Shown: piece after piece, positions 1-5,132 of the stretch
How positions within the stretch are numbered: the stretch's first letter is position 1
Layout of the letters: every line of letters starts with the position of its first letter
From: DATBMY01 sp036554605
Lineage (GTDB): Bacteria > Acidobacteriota > Blastocatellia > UBA7656
Assembly: GCA_036554605.1 (NCBI GenBank)
Contig: DATBMY010000451.1
Coordinates: 1 to 5,132 of the forward strand
DNA length: 5,132 nucleotides
Direction: 5' to 3'
Program-made: the position numbers and the translations under genes
Notes under the pieces: generated by a model
Databases searched by the model: none
What the model was told of the DNA's origin: nothing
Seen by the model: the letters and a program-made list of their open reading frames with translations, nothing else

Positions 1-956
1 CGGCGGGTCGCGACCTGTACGACCTGACGGACCCGAACCGGCCGGGAACAGGCAATGTGTATCTCGGCATTCCCTGTGACCCGACCGACATATTCAGCTG
101 CTCGGCGCGACTCAACACCCAGTACTCGAACCTCAACACGCGAGGAAACCTTGGGTTTTCGAACTACAACGGGCTGACGCTCGGGTACGAGAGCCCGTTT
201 CTGGAGAACATAGGGCTTCAGTTGACCGCGCGCTACACCTGGTCGCACGCGATTGACAACCTTAGCTCTACGTTCAGCGACTCTTTGAACAATTCGAATC
301 TGGGTCTGCTCGACCCGTTCAACCCGGAGCTTGATCGCGGCGACGCGGATTTCGATATCCGTCATCGCTTCGTCTCCAGCTTCGTGTGGAACGTTCCGGC
401 TTACAAGAGCCAGGAAGGTCTGCTCGGGAAGGTGCTCGGCGGTTGGAGCATAAACGGCATATTCAGCGCCCACACGGGCACGCCGTTTACCGTATTCGAC
501 TGCACGAACGCGGTCTTCGCGGTCTGCCCGCGAGCTTCTCTGACGGGTCAGCAGGAGTCACGCGGCTCGGACAATCCGGCGGCCGATCCCTCGACTCCGA
601 ACCTCTTCCAGTATCTGCCCATCACGGGGCTGACGCCTGGATTCTTCCTCAACCCGAACACGGGCAACTCGGAGTTCGGCCCATTCCCGACCAATATGAC
701 GGGCCGCAACGCGTTCCGCGCGCCGGGCTTCTGGAACGTCGACGCGGGCATTTACAAGAACTTCCGCATCAGCGAGAGCAAGTCGCTTCAGCTGCGCGGC
801 GAGTTTTTTAACATCTTCAACCATTCGAACCTGTACATCGTCCCCACCCAGACCGACATCAGCGCGCAGACCTTTATTCCGGCTGTGCGCGGGCTGAGGC
901 AGGACGGCACGCAGGATCGTCGCAATGTGCAGCTTGCGTTGAAGTTCATCTTCTAG
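1..956 (+). CDS. TonB-dependent receptor, Oar-like, C-terminal part (5' end outside window)
   Basis: This is the C-terminal 317 residues of an outer-membrane beta-barrel receptor. The reading frame is open from base 3, so the GTG at 57 is an internal valine and not a start. The sequence has the alternating aromatic and polar pattern of barrel strands, with recognisable stretches RYTWSHAIDN, DIRHRFVSSFVWNVP, GWSINGIFSAHTGTPFTV and RGEFFNIFNHSN, typical of the Oar-like receptors abundant in acidobacteria. The chain ends in LKFIF; a terminal phenylalanine is the usual BAM-recognition signature of outer-membrane proteins. The plug and any N-terminal carboxypeptidase-like regulatory domain would lie upstream and are not visible. 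The substrate cannot be told from this part; family members import oligosaccharides, siderophores or other large ligands using TonB energy. The four cysteines form two C-x7-C pairs (visible residues 25/33 and 167/175), probably in surface loops. A strong terminator follows, so the gene ends its transcription unit. Confidence 0.9.
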   Translation, partial: AGRDLYDLTDPNRPGTGNVYLGIPCDPTDIFSCSARLNTQYSNLNTRGNLGFSNYNGLTLGYESPFLENIGLQLTARYTWSHAIDNLSSTFSDSLNNSNLGLLDPFNPELDRGDADFDIRHRFVSSFVWNVPAYKSQEGLLGKVLGGWSINGIFSAHTGTPFTVFDCTNAVFAVCPRASLTGQQESRGSDNPAADPSTPNLFQYLPITGLTPGFFLNPNTGNSEFGPFPTNMTGRNAFRAPGFWNVDAGIYKNFRISESKSLQLRGEFFNIFNHSNLYIVPTQTDISAQTFIPAVRGLRQDGTQDRRNVQLALKFIF

Positions 957-991
957 TCTTCACGTTCGATTGATCTTCCTCGTGAACCTCC

Positions 992-1017
992 GGGAGCCTT
1001 CGGGCTCCCATTTTTTT
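992..1017 (+). terminator. Intrinsic terminator of the TonB receptor gene
   Basis: A perfect 7-bp stem (GGGAGCC at 992-998 with GGCTCCC at 1003-1009) closes a TTCG loop with the stabilising C(UUCG)G closing pair. It is followed by A and then seven T residues at 1011-1017. This is a textbook Rho-independent terminator, 36 bp after the receptor stop codon. It should separate the receptor from glgA. Confidence 0.93.
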
Positions 1018-1028
1018 CCCTGATCGAA

Positions 1029-1053
1029 CCCGCGAGCTCTCGCGGGGCCTTTC
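1029..1053 (+). terminator. Second, weaker terminator-like hairpin
   Basis: CCCGCGAG at 1029-1036 is complementary to CTCGCGGG at 1039-1046, giving a very stable GC-rich stem of 7 bp with a 4-base loop. The following sequence, GCCTTTCTT, is only moderately T-rich. It lies 11 bp after the first terminator's T tract and may be a backup terminator. It ends just before the -35 box of the glgA promoter, so it could instead insulate that promoter from read-through. Confidence 0.5.
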
Positions 1054-1083
1054 TTGACAATATCTTTAGCGGTCACATACTAT
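1054..1083 (+). promoter_or_regulatory. Sigma70-like promoter for glgA
   Basis: A perfect TTGACA -35 hexamer lies at 1054-1059. Two overlapping -10 candidates follow: TACTAT at 1078-1083 (18-bp spacer; keeps the key T, A and final T) and CATACT at 1076-1081 (16-bp spacer). Either places the transcription start near 1088-1090, about 40 bases before the TTG start codon. Its position right after two terminators and before glgA supports the call. No operator was recognised. Confidence 0.65.
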
Positions 1084-1118
1084 TTTTTTGGTTTGCTCGT
1101 TGTTTATATTTGATAATT

Positions 1119-1132
1119 GGAGCCAAGATTTG
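1119..1132 (+). promoter_or_regulatory. Ribosome binding site that fixes the glgA TTG start
   Basis: GGAG at 1119-1122 lies 7 bases before TTG at 1130-1132. The frame stays open upstream to a TTG at 1088, but that codon has no Shine-Dalgarno sequence and lies at or before the predicted transcription start. Starting at 1130 gives the family N-terminus MKILLAASEVVPYAKTGGLADV, with the conserved lysine at residue 15 as in the E. coli enzyme. Confidence 0.85.
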
Positions 1133-2578
1133 AAGATTCTACTGGCAGCATCGGAAGTCGTACCCTACGCAAAGACCGGAGGGCTCGCCGACGTGGCGGG
1201 TGCCCTTCCGAAAGCGCTCGTGAAGCTCGGCCACGATGTATCGGTTGTGATGCCTCGCTACTCGGTCGAGAAGATCACGAGCCGCGGCCAAAAACTCGAT
1301 GGCGCCTTAGAGGTGCCATTCAATTTCAGCACTATTCTGACGGATGTATATGCCGATCGAGGGGCCGAGGTCCCGGTCTACTTTATAGACGCGCCACAAT
1401 ACTATTCACGCGGCAAGCTATATGAGCAGCCCGATGATGTCGAGCGGTTCGCTTTCTTCAGCCGCGCCATTCTGGAGCTTTCGAAGGCGCTTGGCGGGAA
1501 CTTTGACCTGTTTCACCTTAATGATTGGATGACCGGTCTTGTGCCCGCTTATATGAAGACCGCCTACGCGGGCGACCAGGAAGTCGCAAACACGAAGACG
1601 CTTTTCACCATCCACAACATGGCTTTCGCCGGGCTCTTTTCGCCCGAGCAGCTCGCGAAATTCGGCCTGCCCGAATGGCTCCATCGCACCGAAGACGGCA
1701 TTGAATTCTACGGCGCTGCGAGCGCACTAAAATCGGGCCTCGTCTTTTCCGACGCAGTCTCGACCGTCAGCCCGAAATACGCGCAAGAGATACAGACCCC
1801 CGAGTTCGGCGAGCGGTTCGATGGATTGCTTCGCGCGCGCGCCGCCGACCTGTTCGGAATATTAAACGGCGTAGATTACGACGAATGGGACCCGGCGACA
1901 GACAAGTTCATAGCCGCGCACTTCTCACCCGCGGACCTTAAAGGCAAGCGAGAGTGCAAGCGCGACCTGCTCAAGGCCTTCAACCTGCCTGAAGAGCTCG
2001 ACCGGCCGCTGGTCGGATGCATATCGCGCCTTTCGGACCAGAAGGGCTTCGATCTGATCCTCGATGTGGCGGGCCAGATGCTCGACCGCAACGTCGCCTT
2101 TGTGCTGCTCGGATCGGGCGCGGATAATTACGAGCGGGCTTTCCAGTCCCTGCGCGACTCGCGCCCGGATCGCGCGGGCGTCTACCTGGGTTTTTCCAAC
2201 GAGCTGGCACACAAGATCGAGGCCGGGGCGGACATGTTTTTGATGCCCTCGCGGTTCGAGCCCTGCGGGCTCAATCAAATGTACTCGCTCAAGTATGGAA
2301 CGGTGCCGATAGTCCGGGCGGCGGGCGGGCTTGACGACACGATAGAGAATTTCGACCGCGCCACCCGGCAGGGCAACGGGTTCAAGTTTTACGATTATAG
2401 TTCGAGGCAGTTGCTCGAAAAGATTTATGAGGCGCTGATGGTCTATGATGATCGCGATCTCTGGCGCTCGCTTATGCTCAACGGCATGAACGCCGATTTC
2501 TCGTGGGATGCCTCAGCGCGGAAGTACGTAGAGTTATACGAAAAGCTGGTGCGGCGTGGCGCATCGGCTGCGGTCTAA
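1130..2578 (+). CDS. glgA: Glycogen synthase (ADP-glucose), GT5 family
   Basis: This cytoplasmic enzyme transfers glucose from ADP-glucose to the non-reducing end of an alpha-1,4-glucan, the elongation step of bacterial glycogen synthesis. The 482-residue product matches the usual length (477 in E. coli). The N-terminal starch-synthase catalytic domain (about residues 2-240) carries KTGGLAD at 15-21, HLNDWMTGLVPAY, FTIHNMAF near 159-166 and TVSPKYA followed by GILNGVDYDEWDP. The C-terminal GT-B domain carries SRLSDQKGFD with R300 and K305, then PSRFEPCGLNQ with E377 and C379. These four residues have the same numbers as the E. coli active-site residues, so the enzyme looks intact. Translation starts at a TTG with a good ribosome binding site, and the gene has its own promoter after two terminators. 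No other glg gene is visible beside it. ADP-glucose is inferred from the family; sugar-nucleotide preference is not directly readable. Confidence 0.96.
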   Translation: MKILLAASEVVPYAKTGGLADVAGALPKALVKLGHDVSVVMPRYSVEKITSRGQKLDGALEVPFNFSTILTDVYADRGAEVPVYFIDAPQYYSRGKLYEQPDDVERFAFFSRAILELSKALGGNFDLFHLNDWMTGLVPAYMKTAYAGDQEVANTKTLFTIHNMAFAGLFSPEQLAKFGLPEWLHRTEDGIEFYGAASALKSGLVFSDAVSTVSPKYAQEIQTPEFGERFDGLLRARAADLFGILNGVDYDEWDPATDKFIAAHFSPADLKGKRECKRDLLKAFNLPEELDRPLVGCISRLSDQKGFDLILDVAGQMLDRNVAFVLLGSGADNYERAFQSLRDSRPDRAGVYLGFSNELAHKIEAGADMFLMPSRFEPCGLNQMYSLKYGTVPIVRAAGGLDDTIENFDRATRQGNGFKFYDYSSRQLLEKIYEALMVYDDRDLWRSLMLNGMNADFSWDASARKYVELYEKLVRRGASAAV

Positions 2579-2659
2579 TTCAGGGCTGAGCGATGACTGC
2601 TGAGGGCTGAGTGAAAAGGTCTTTCGTTCAATCCCCGGCGCTCAGTTCTCAGTTCTTTT
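2579..2659. repeat. Degenerate 7-bp-periodic inverted repeat between glgA and trx
   Basis: The spacer reads as heptads in one phase: TTCAGGG at 2579, CTGAGCG at 2586, ATGACTG at 2593, CTGAGGG at 2600 and CTGAGTG at 2607. After a 27-base gap come CTCAGTT at 2641 and CTCAGTT at 2648, the same CTGAG core on the other strand with the same 7-bp spacing. AGGGCTGAG occurs twice, at 2582-2590 and 2603-2611. The element is noncoding. It resembles in style the heptanucleotide tandem repeats known from cyanobacteria, but I do not recognise a named family. Confidence 0.7.
2600..2659 (+). terminator. Possible terminator or attenuator hairpin before trx
   Basis: In RNA, 2600-2613 can pair with 2639-2652 to form a 14-bp stem with 11 Watson-Crick and three G-U pairs around a 25-base loop. 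TTCTTTT follows directly at 2653-2659. This has the shape of an intrinsic terminator for glgA. However, it ends only 3 bases before the trx ribosome binding site, and I see no clear promoter between it and trx, so partial read-through or attenuation is as likely as full termination. A competing 7-bp pairing exists between CTGAGCG at 2586-2592 and CGCTCAG at 2639-2645. Confidence 0.42.
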
Positions 2660-2673
2660 AATGGGAGGATGTA

Positions 2674-3006
2674 ATGAGTGAATTTGTGAACGATGTCAGC
2701 GATAACAGTTTTGAGCATGATGTTCTAAAGGCCGAGCAGCCGGTGCTTGTGGATTTCTGGGCCGAGTGGTGCGGGCCGTGCAAGGCGCTTGCGCCAACGG
2801 TTGAAAAGGTGGCCCAGGAATATCAGGGCAAGGCCAGAGTTGTAAAATTGAACGTCGATGATAACAATCAGACGGCGCAACGATACGGCATCAAAGGTAT
2901 TCCGACGCTGATTCTTTTCAAGGACGGCAACGAGGCAGACCGTGTCGTCGGGGCAACTTCGAAAGAGAACATAGCTCGCATGATCGACCGCCACCTGGGA
3001 GCGTAG
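2674..3006 (+). CDS. trxA: Thioredoxin
   Basis: This is a small cytoplasmic disulfide reductase that passes electrons from thioredoxin reductase to target proteins such as ribonucleotide reductase and peroxiredoxins. The 110-residue product is a single thioredoxin domain of normal length (E. coli TrxA is 108 mature residues). It contains the WCGPCK active site with C33 and C36, the buried aspartate D27 in VDFWAEWC, the cis-proline P77 in GIPT, and the usual FKDG turn at 82-85. There is no signal peptide or membrane segment. The ATG at 2674 is set by GGGAGG at 2663-2668, 5 bases upstream. It lies 95 bp after glgA, behind a repeat that can form a terminator-like hairpin, so its expression relative to glgA is uncertain. 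The family is certain; the symbol trxA is tentative because a genome may hold several thioredoxins. Confidence 0.95.
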   Translation: MSEFVNDVSDNSFEHDVLKAEQPVLVDFWAEWCGPCKALAPTVEKVAQEYQGKARVVKLNVDDNNQTAQRYGIKGIPTLILFKDGNEADRVVGATSKENIARMIDRHLGA

Positions 3007-3050
3007 CGGTTCTTTTATAGCATTCCTAATCTCGAAGACACGCCGCAATG

Positions 3051-3087
3051 ACAGGCGCACACGCCGACGAATCGAGTGTGCGCCTGT
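3051..3087. repeat. Perfect 12-bp inverted repeat downstream of trx
   Basis: ACAGGCGCACAC at 3051-3062 is exactly complementary to GTGTGCGCCTGT at 3076-3087, with a 13-base loop. The stem is long and GC-rich, but no T tract follows on either strand, so it is not a canonical intrinsic terminator. It lies 44 bp after the trx stop and 112 bp before the purA start. It could stabilise the trx mRNA 3' end, pause transcription, or act in the purA leader. Confidence 0.75.
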
Positions 3088-3129
3088 AAATCTGTTCCAC
3101 CCCGTACACGGCTTCTCGCACGGGCAAGG

Positions 3130-3165
3130 GCCCGCGGTCTCGGCCGCCGGCGTGAGCGCGCGGGC
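3130..3165 (+). other. GC-rich purA leader with possible hairpin
   Basis: GCCCGCG at 3130-3136 is complementary to CGCGGGC at 3159-3165, with a GC-rich 22-base loop. The stem ends 11 bases before the first copy of the purA Shine-Dalgarno repeat. I found no convincing promoter hexamers and no known purine riboswitch core in 3007-3199. The structure may simply reflect local GC richness. Confidence 0.35.
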
Positions 3166-3174
3166 AATGACTCG

Positions 3175-3202
3175 CCGGAGGACCGGAGGTTCATATCGCA
3201 TG
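3175..3202 (+). promoter_or_regulatory. Tandem Shine-Dalgarno octamers and purA start
   Basis: CCGGAGGA at 3175-3182 is followed directly by CCGGAGGT at 3183-3190, two near-identical anti-16S sequences. The second lies 9 bases before ATG at 3200-3202. In-frame alternatives at 3152 (GTG) and 3167 (ATG) lie upstream of both copies and would add basic, non-conserved residues before the family N-terminus MKNIVVIGAQWGDEGKGK. The start at 3200 is therefore chosen. Confidence 0.85.
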
Positions 3203-4507
3203 AAGAACATCGTAGTGATCGGCGCACAGTGGGGCGACGAGGGTAAGGGCAAGGTTGTAGACATACTTGCGCCTCACTTTAATCTGGTAGCGCGCTACCA
3301 GGGCGGGCATAACGCCGGCCACACGGTCCGCGTCGGCGACCGCAAGTTCGTCCTTCACCTTATCCCATCCGGGATTCTCCACGTTGAATGCGCCTGCGTC
3401 ATAGGCAACGGCGTCGTCGTCGACCCCGCCGCGTTCAACTCCGAAACCGACGAACTGCGCCAGATGGGGATAGAGGTAGAGGGCCGGCTCTTTATATCGA
3501 ACCGCGCTCACCTGATACTGCCTCACCACGCCGCGCTCGACCGCGCGCGCGAAGACCGGCTCGCAGCAAACAGCGTTGGAACTACCATGCGCGGGATAGG
3601 ACCGGTATATGAGGAGAAGGCGGCACGTTCAGGCGTACGCGCGGGCGATCTGTTTTATGCCGATTTACTCCGCGAGCGGGTGCGAACAAATATCGAATCG
3701 GCTAACAGCAGGCTCGCTTTTCTTGGCGCGGCAAAACTCGACGTTGAGGCCGAGGTCGATGCTTTCCTCGACCAGGCGATAAGGCTCAAGCCGTTCATAC
3801 GCGATACGGCGGTTATGATTAACGAGGCGGTTCGGGAAGGAAAATCTATTCTTCTCGAAGGCGCGCAGGGGACTATGCTAGACCTTGACCACGGCACATA
3901 CCCGTTCGTCACCTCTTCAAGCTCGACGGCTGGAGGGGCGGCCACGGGGTTGGGGCTTGCCCCGAGACATATAAGCGGCGCGCTCGGCATCGCGAAGGCT
4001 TATACGACGCGCGTGGGCGGCGGCCCTTTCCCTACCGAGCTTCTAGACGAGAAAGGGTCATACCTGCAAAAGCGCGGAAACGAGTACGGCTCGTCAACCG
4101 GTCGCCCGCGCCGCACGGGCTGGTTCGACGCGGTCGTGGTTCGCTATTCGGTCATGCTCAACGGCCTCGACGCTATCACTCTTACAAAGCTCGACGTGCT
4201 CGACGAATTTGACGAGATCAGCATATGCGTGGGCTACCGCCGCGAGGGCCAGCAACTTCAAGAGATGCCTTACGGCGCGACGGCGCTCGCCGAGTGTGAG
4301 CCGGTTTATGAAACAATGGCCGGGTGGAAGACGAAGACGAGCGCGATAACGGATTTTGAGGAGTTACCCGCGGCGGCGAAAGACTACATCCGCCGCATAG
4401 AAGAACTTTGCCGCGCGCCGGTTGCGATGGTTTCGACCGGCCCCGACCGCGGCGAGACGATAATCCGCGCCGGCTCAGTCATAAGCGAATGGATGGATCG
4501 TTTGTAG
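3200..4507 (+). CDS. purA: Adenylosuccinate synthetase
   Basis: This enzyme catalyses the GTP-dependent joining of IMP and aspartate to adenylosuccinate, the first committed step from IMP to AMP, in the cytoplasm. The 435-residue product matches the family length (432 in E. coli). The signature GAQWGDEGKGK spans residues 8-18 with catalytic D13, and QGGHNAGHT holds the catalytic H41. GTTMRGIGP at 127-135 contains the IMP-contacting T129. GAQGTMLDLDHGTYPFVTSS starts at 221, and TRVGGGPFPTEL follows. TGRPRRTGW at 300-308 is the aspartate loop with its arginines, and LTKLDVLD and STGPDR (412-417) complete the GTP-binding parts. All key residues are present, so the enzyme should be active. It is preceded by a structured 193-bp spacer after trx and converges with the ABC1-family gene. 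No other pur gene is adjacent, and control cannot be read from the sequence beyond the strong tandem ribosome binding site. Confidence 0.97.
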   Translation: MKNIVVIGAQWGDEGKGKVVDILAPHFNLVARYQGGHNAGHTVRVGDRKFVLHLIPSGILHVECACVIGNGVVVDPAAFNSETDELRQMGIEVEGRLFISNRAHLILPHHAALDRAREDRLAANSVGTTMRGIGPVYEEKAARSGVRAGDLFYADLLRERVRTNIESANSRLAFLGAAKLDVEAEVDAFLDQAIRLKPFIRDTAVMINEAVREGKSILLEGAQGTMLDLDHGTYPFVTSSSSTAGGAATGLGLAPRHISGALGIAKAYTTRVGGGPFPTELLDEKGSYLQKRGNEYGSSTGRPRRTGWFDAVVVRYSVMLNGLDAITLTKLDVLDEFDEISICVGYRREGQQLQEMPYGATALAECEPVYETMAGWKTKTSAITDFEELPAAAKDYIRRIEELCRAPVAMVSTGPDRGETIIRAGSVISEWMDRL

Positions 4508-4513
4508 AAGGGG

Positions 4514-4579
4514 GTTCAGAGTTCACGCTTTAGCGTTCCCGGCGCGACACACGCGCAAGCCGAAGCTTGAACCCTGAGC
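4514..4579. repeat. 7-bp-periodic inverted repeat between convergent purA and ABC1 genes
   Basis: The left arm at 4514-4534 reads GTTCAGA, GTTCACG, CTTTAGC in phase, with GTTCCCG at 4535 continuing it. The right arm at 4559-4579, read on the other strand, gives GCTCAGG, GTTCAAG, CTTCGGC. The arms match at 16 of 21 positions. The core GTTCACGCTT at 4521-4530 pairs with AAGCTTGAAC at 4563-4572 with one mismatch. An alternative 7-bp pairing is GGGTTCA at 4512-4518 with TGAACCC at 4568-4574. The location suggests a REP-like element or a bidirectional terminator, although no T tract flanks it. Confidence 0.68.
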
Positions 4580-4594
4580 ATAAACGCGCCCGGA

Positions 4595-5132
4595 TCAAGT
4601 CCTGCCGAAGTAAAGCGCGTAGGCCATCTTCGCCATACTCCATACCCTGCCCCAATCCATGCGGCCGGTCGTCGCGTCCCGGAGCGAATCCATCGCCATC
4701 TGCCTCAAGCGAGACGACTGGCGCTTAAAGAGAAAATCGCGCACGTAAGGCCGGGCCACGTCGAAGAAGTTAAAGTCCGGATTCATGACTATGCTGATGC
4801 CTTCAAGCGTCATGATGGCGCGAATAAGATATGTGAAGCGCGCGGGCGTAGTGATGGGGTGCTCATAGACAATCGGCGCGAGGTCATAGGTCAAGTCCTT
4901 GAAGCGGACCTCGCTCAATTTCAGATTGAGCTTGCGGGTGAATACCTCGGCAACGAGCCCGCGGAACGTAACGATGTCGGCTTCGGGCGCGAGGAACCCG
5001 AGGCTGATCAGGTCGTTGACGATCGCGTTAACGTCGCGGTTATAGAGATGAAAGAACGCCTCGATCATCTGGCGTTTCAGATCTTCGGATATGCGGCCGA
5101 CCATCCCGAAATCGAATATGGCCAGGCGTCCG
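4595..5132 (-). CDS. ABC1/AarF/UbiB-family kinase-like protein, C-terminal part (5' end outside window)
   Basis: These are the last 178 residues of an atypical protein-kinase-like ATPase of the ABC1 (AarF/UbiB) family. Members support isoprenoid quinone synthesis or lipid homeostasis at membranes, though the exact chemistry is debated. The frame is open to the window edge: the visible start GRLAIFDFGMVGRIS holds the kinase DFG metal-binding motif (visible residues 7-9) in its usual family setting. The ATG at 5104 is therefore the internal methionine just after DFG, not a start. Further on, TTPARFTYLIRAIMTLEGIS and NPDFNFFDVARPYVRDFLFKR match the conserved C-lobe helices seen in bacterial and plastid ABC1 proteins. 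The chain ends at YALYFGRT without an obvious C-terminal membrane anchor pair of the kind found in proteobacterial UbiB, so a ubiB symbol is not assigned. The gene is convergent with purA, 87 bp away. The N-terminal KxGQ-type signature would lie outside the window. Confidence 0.92.
   Translation of the reverse strand, partial: GRLAIFDFGMVGRISEDLKRQMIEAFFHLYNRDVNAIVNDLISLGFLAPEADIVTFRGLVAEVFTRKLNLKLSEVRFKDLTYDLAPIVYEHPITTPARFTYLIRAIMTLEGISIVMNPDFNFFDVARPYVRDFLFKRQSSRLRQMAMDSLRDATTGRMDWGRVWSMAKMAYALYFGRT

Noticed and set aside
386..811. A 141-codon + strand open frame inside the receptor gene
   Set aside because: It lies in another frame of the clear beta-barrel coding sequence, gives an arginine-rich low-quality protein and has no recognisable motif.
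1083..1089. A run of seven T at the glgA promoter, as a site of reiterative transcription
   Set aside because: The predicted start point is at the end of or after the run, so the T residues would be mostly untranscribed; there is no positive evidence for slippage.
1925..2278. A - strand open frame antisense to glgA
   Set aside because: It overlaps the conserved GlgA C-terminal domain and shows no independent coding signal.
3007..3199. A purine riboswitch or T-box in the purA leader
   Set aside because: I could not find the conserved core motifs of either class; only simple inverted repeats are visible.
2725..3264. A 179-codon - strand open frame across trx, the spacer and the start of purA
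   Set aside because: It is antisense to two certain genes and shows no family motif; its length follows from the GC-rich sequence.
1..5132. A new defence system, mobile element or biosynthetic cluster
   Set aside because: Every coding region belongs to a well-known housekeeping or transport family, and there are no transposase, integrase, nuclease, toxin or repeat-spacer signals.

Overview
The window looks like an ordinary chromosomal segment from an acidobacterium (Acidobacteriota, perhaps class Blastocatellia). The main clue is the large Oar-like TonB-dependent outer-membrane receptor at the left edge: its RYTWSHAIDN, FDIRHRF and FFNIFNHSN stretches resemble the expanded receptor family of that phylum. 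The moderately high GC content and the other genes fit but do not prove the assignment. No mobile element, CRISPR array, tRNA, rRNA or phage gene was seen.

Layout, left to right. (1) The C-terminal 317 residues of a TonB-dependent receptor on the + strand, entering from outside the window and ending at 956. (2) A strong intrinsic terminator with a UUCG loop, a second weaker hairpin, then a sigma70-like promoter. (3) glgA, glycogen synthase, with a TTG start at 1130. (4) A 95-bp spacer filled with 7-bp-periodic repeats that can fold into a terminator-like hairpin just before the next ribosome binding site. (5) A thioredoxin gene. (6) A 193-bp spacer with a perfect 12-bp inverted repeat and a GC-rich leader. 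(7) purA, adenylosuccinate synthetase, preceded by a duplicated Shine-Dalgarno octamer. (8) An 87-bp convergent spacer holding a second 7-bp-periodic inverted repeat. (9) On the - strand, the C-terminal 178 residues of an ABC1/AarF/UbiB-family kinase-like protein, whose start lies beyond the right edge.

The three complete genes are housekeeping functions: glycogen synthesis, thiol redox and AMP synthesis. They lie in the same direction, but structured spacers separate them, so they are not a tight operon and no shared pathway is evident. I found no convincing new system. The least ordinary signal is the pair of intergenic elements built from degenerate heptanucleotides in inverted arrangement. 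One lies where it could attenuate or terminate transcription between glgA and the thioredoxin gene; the other lies between the convergent purA and ABC1 genes.
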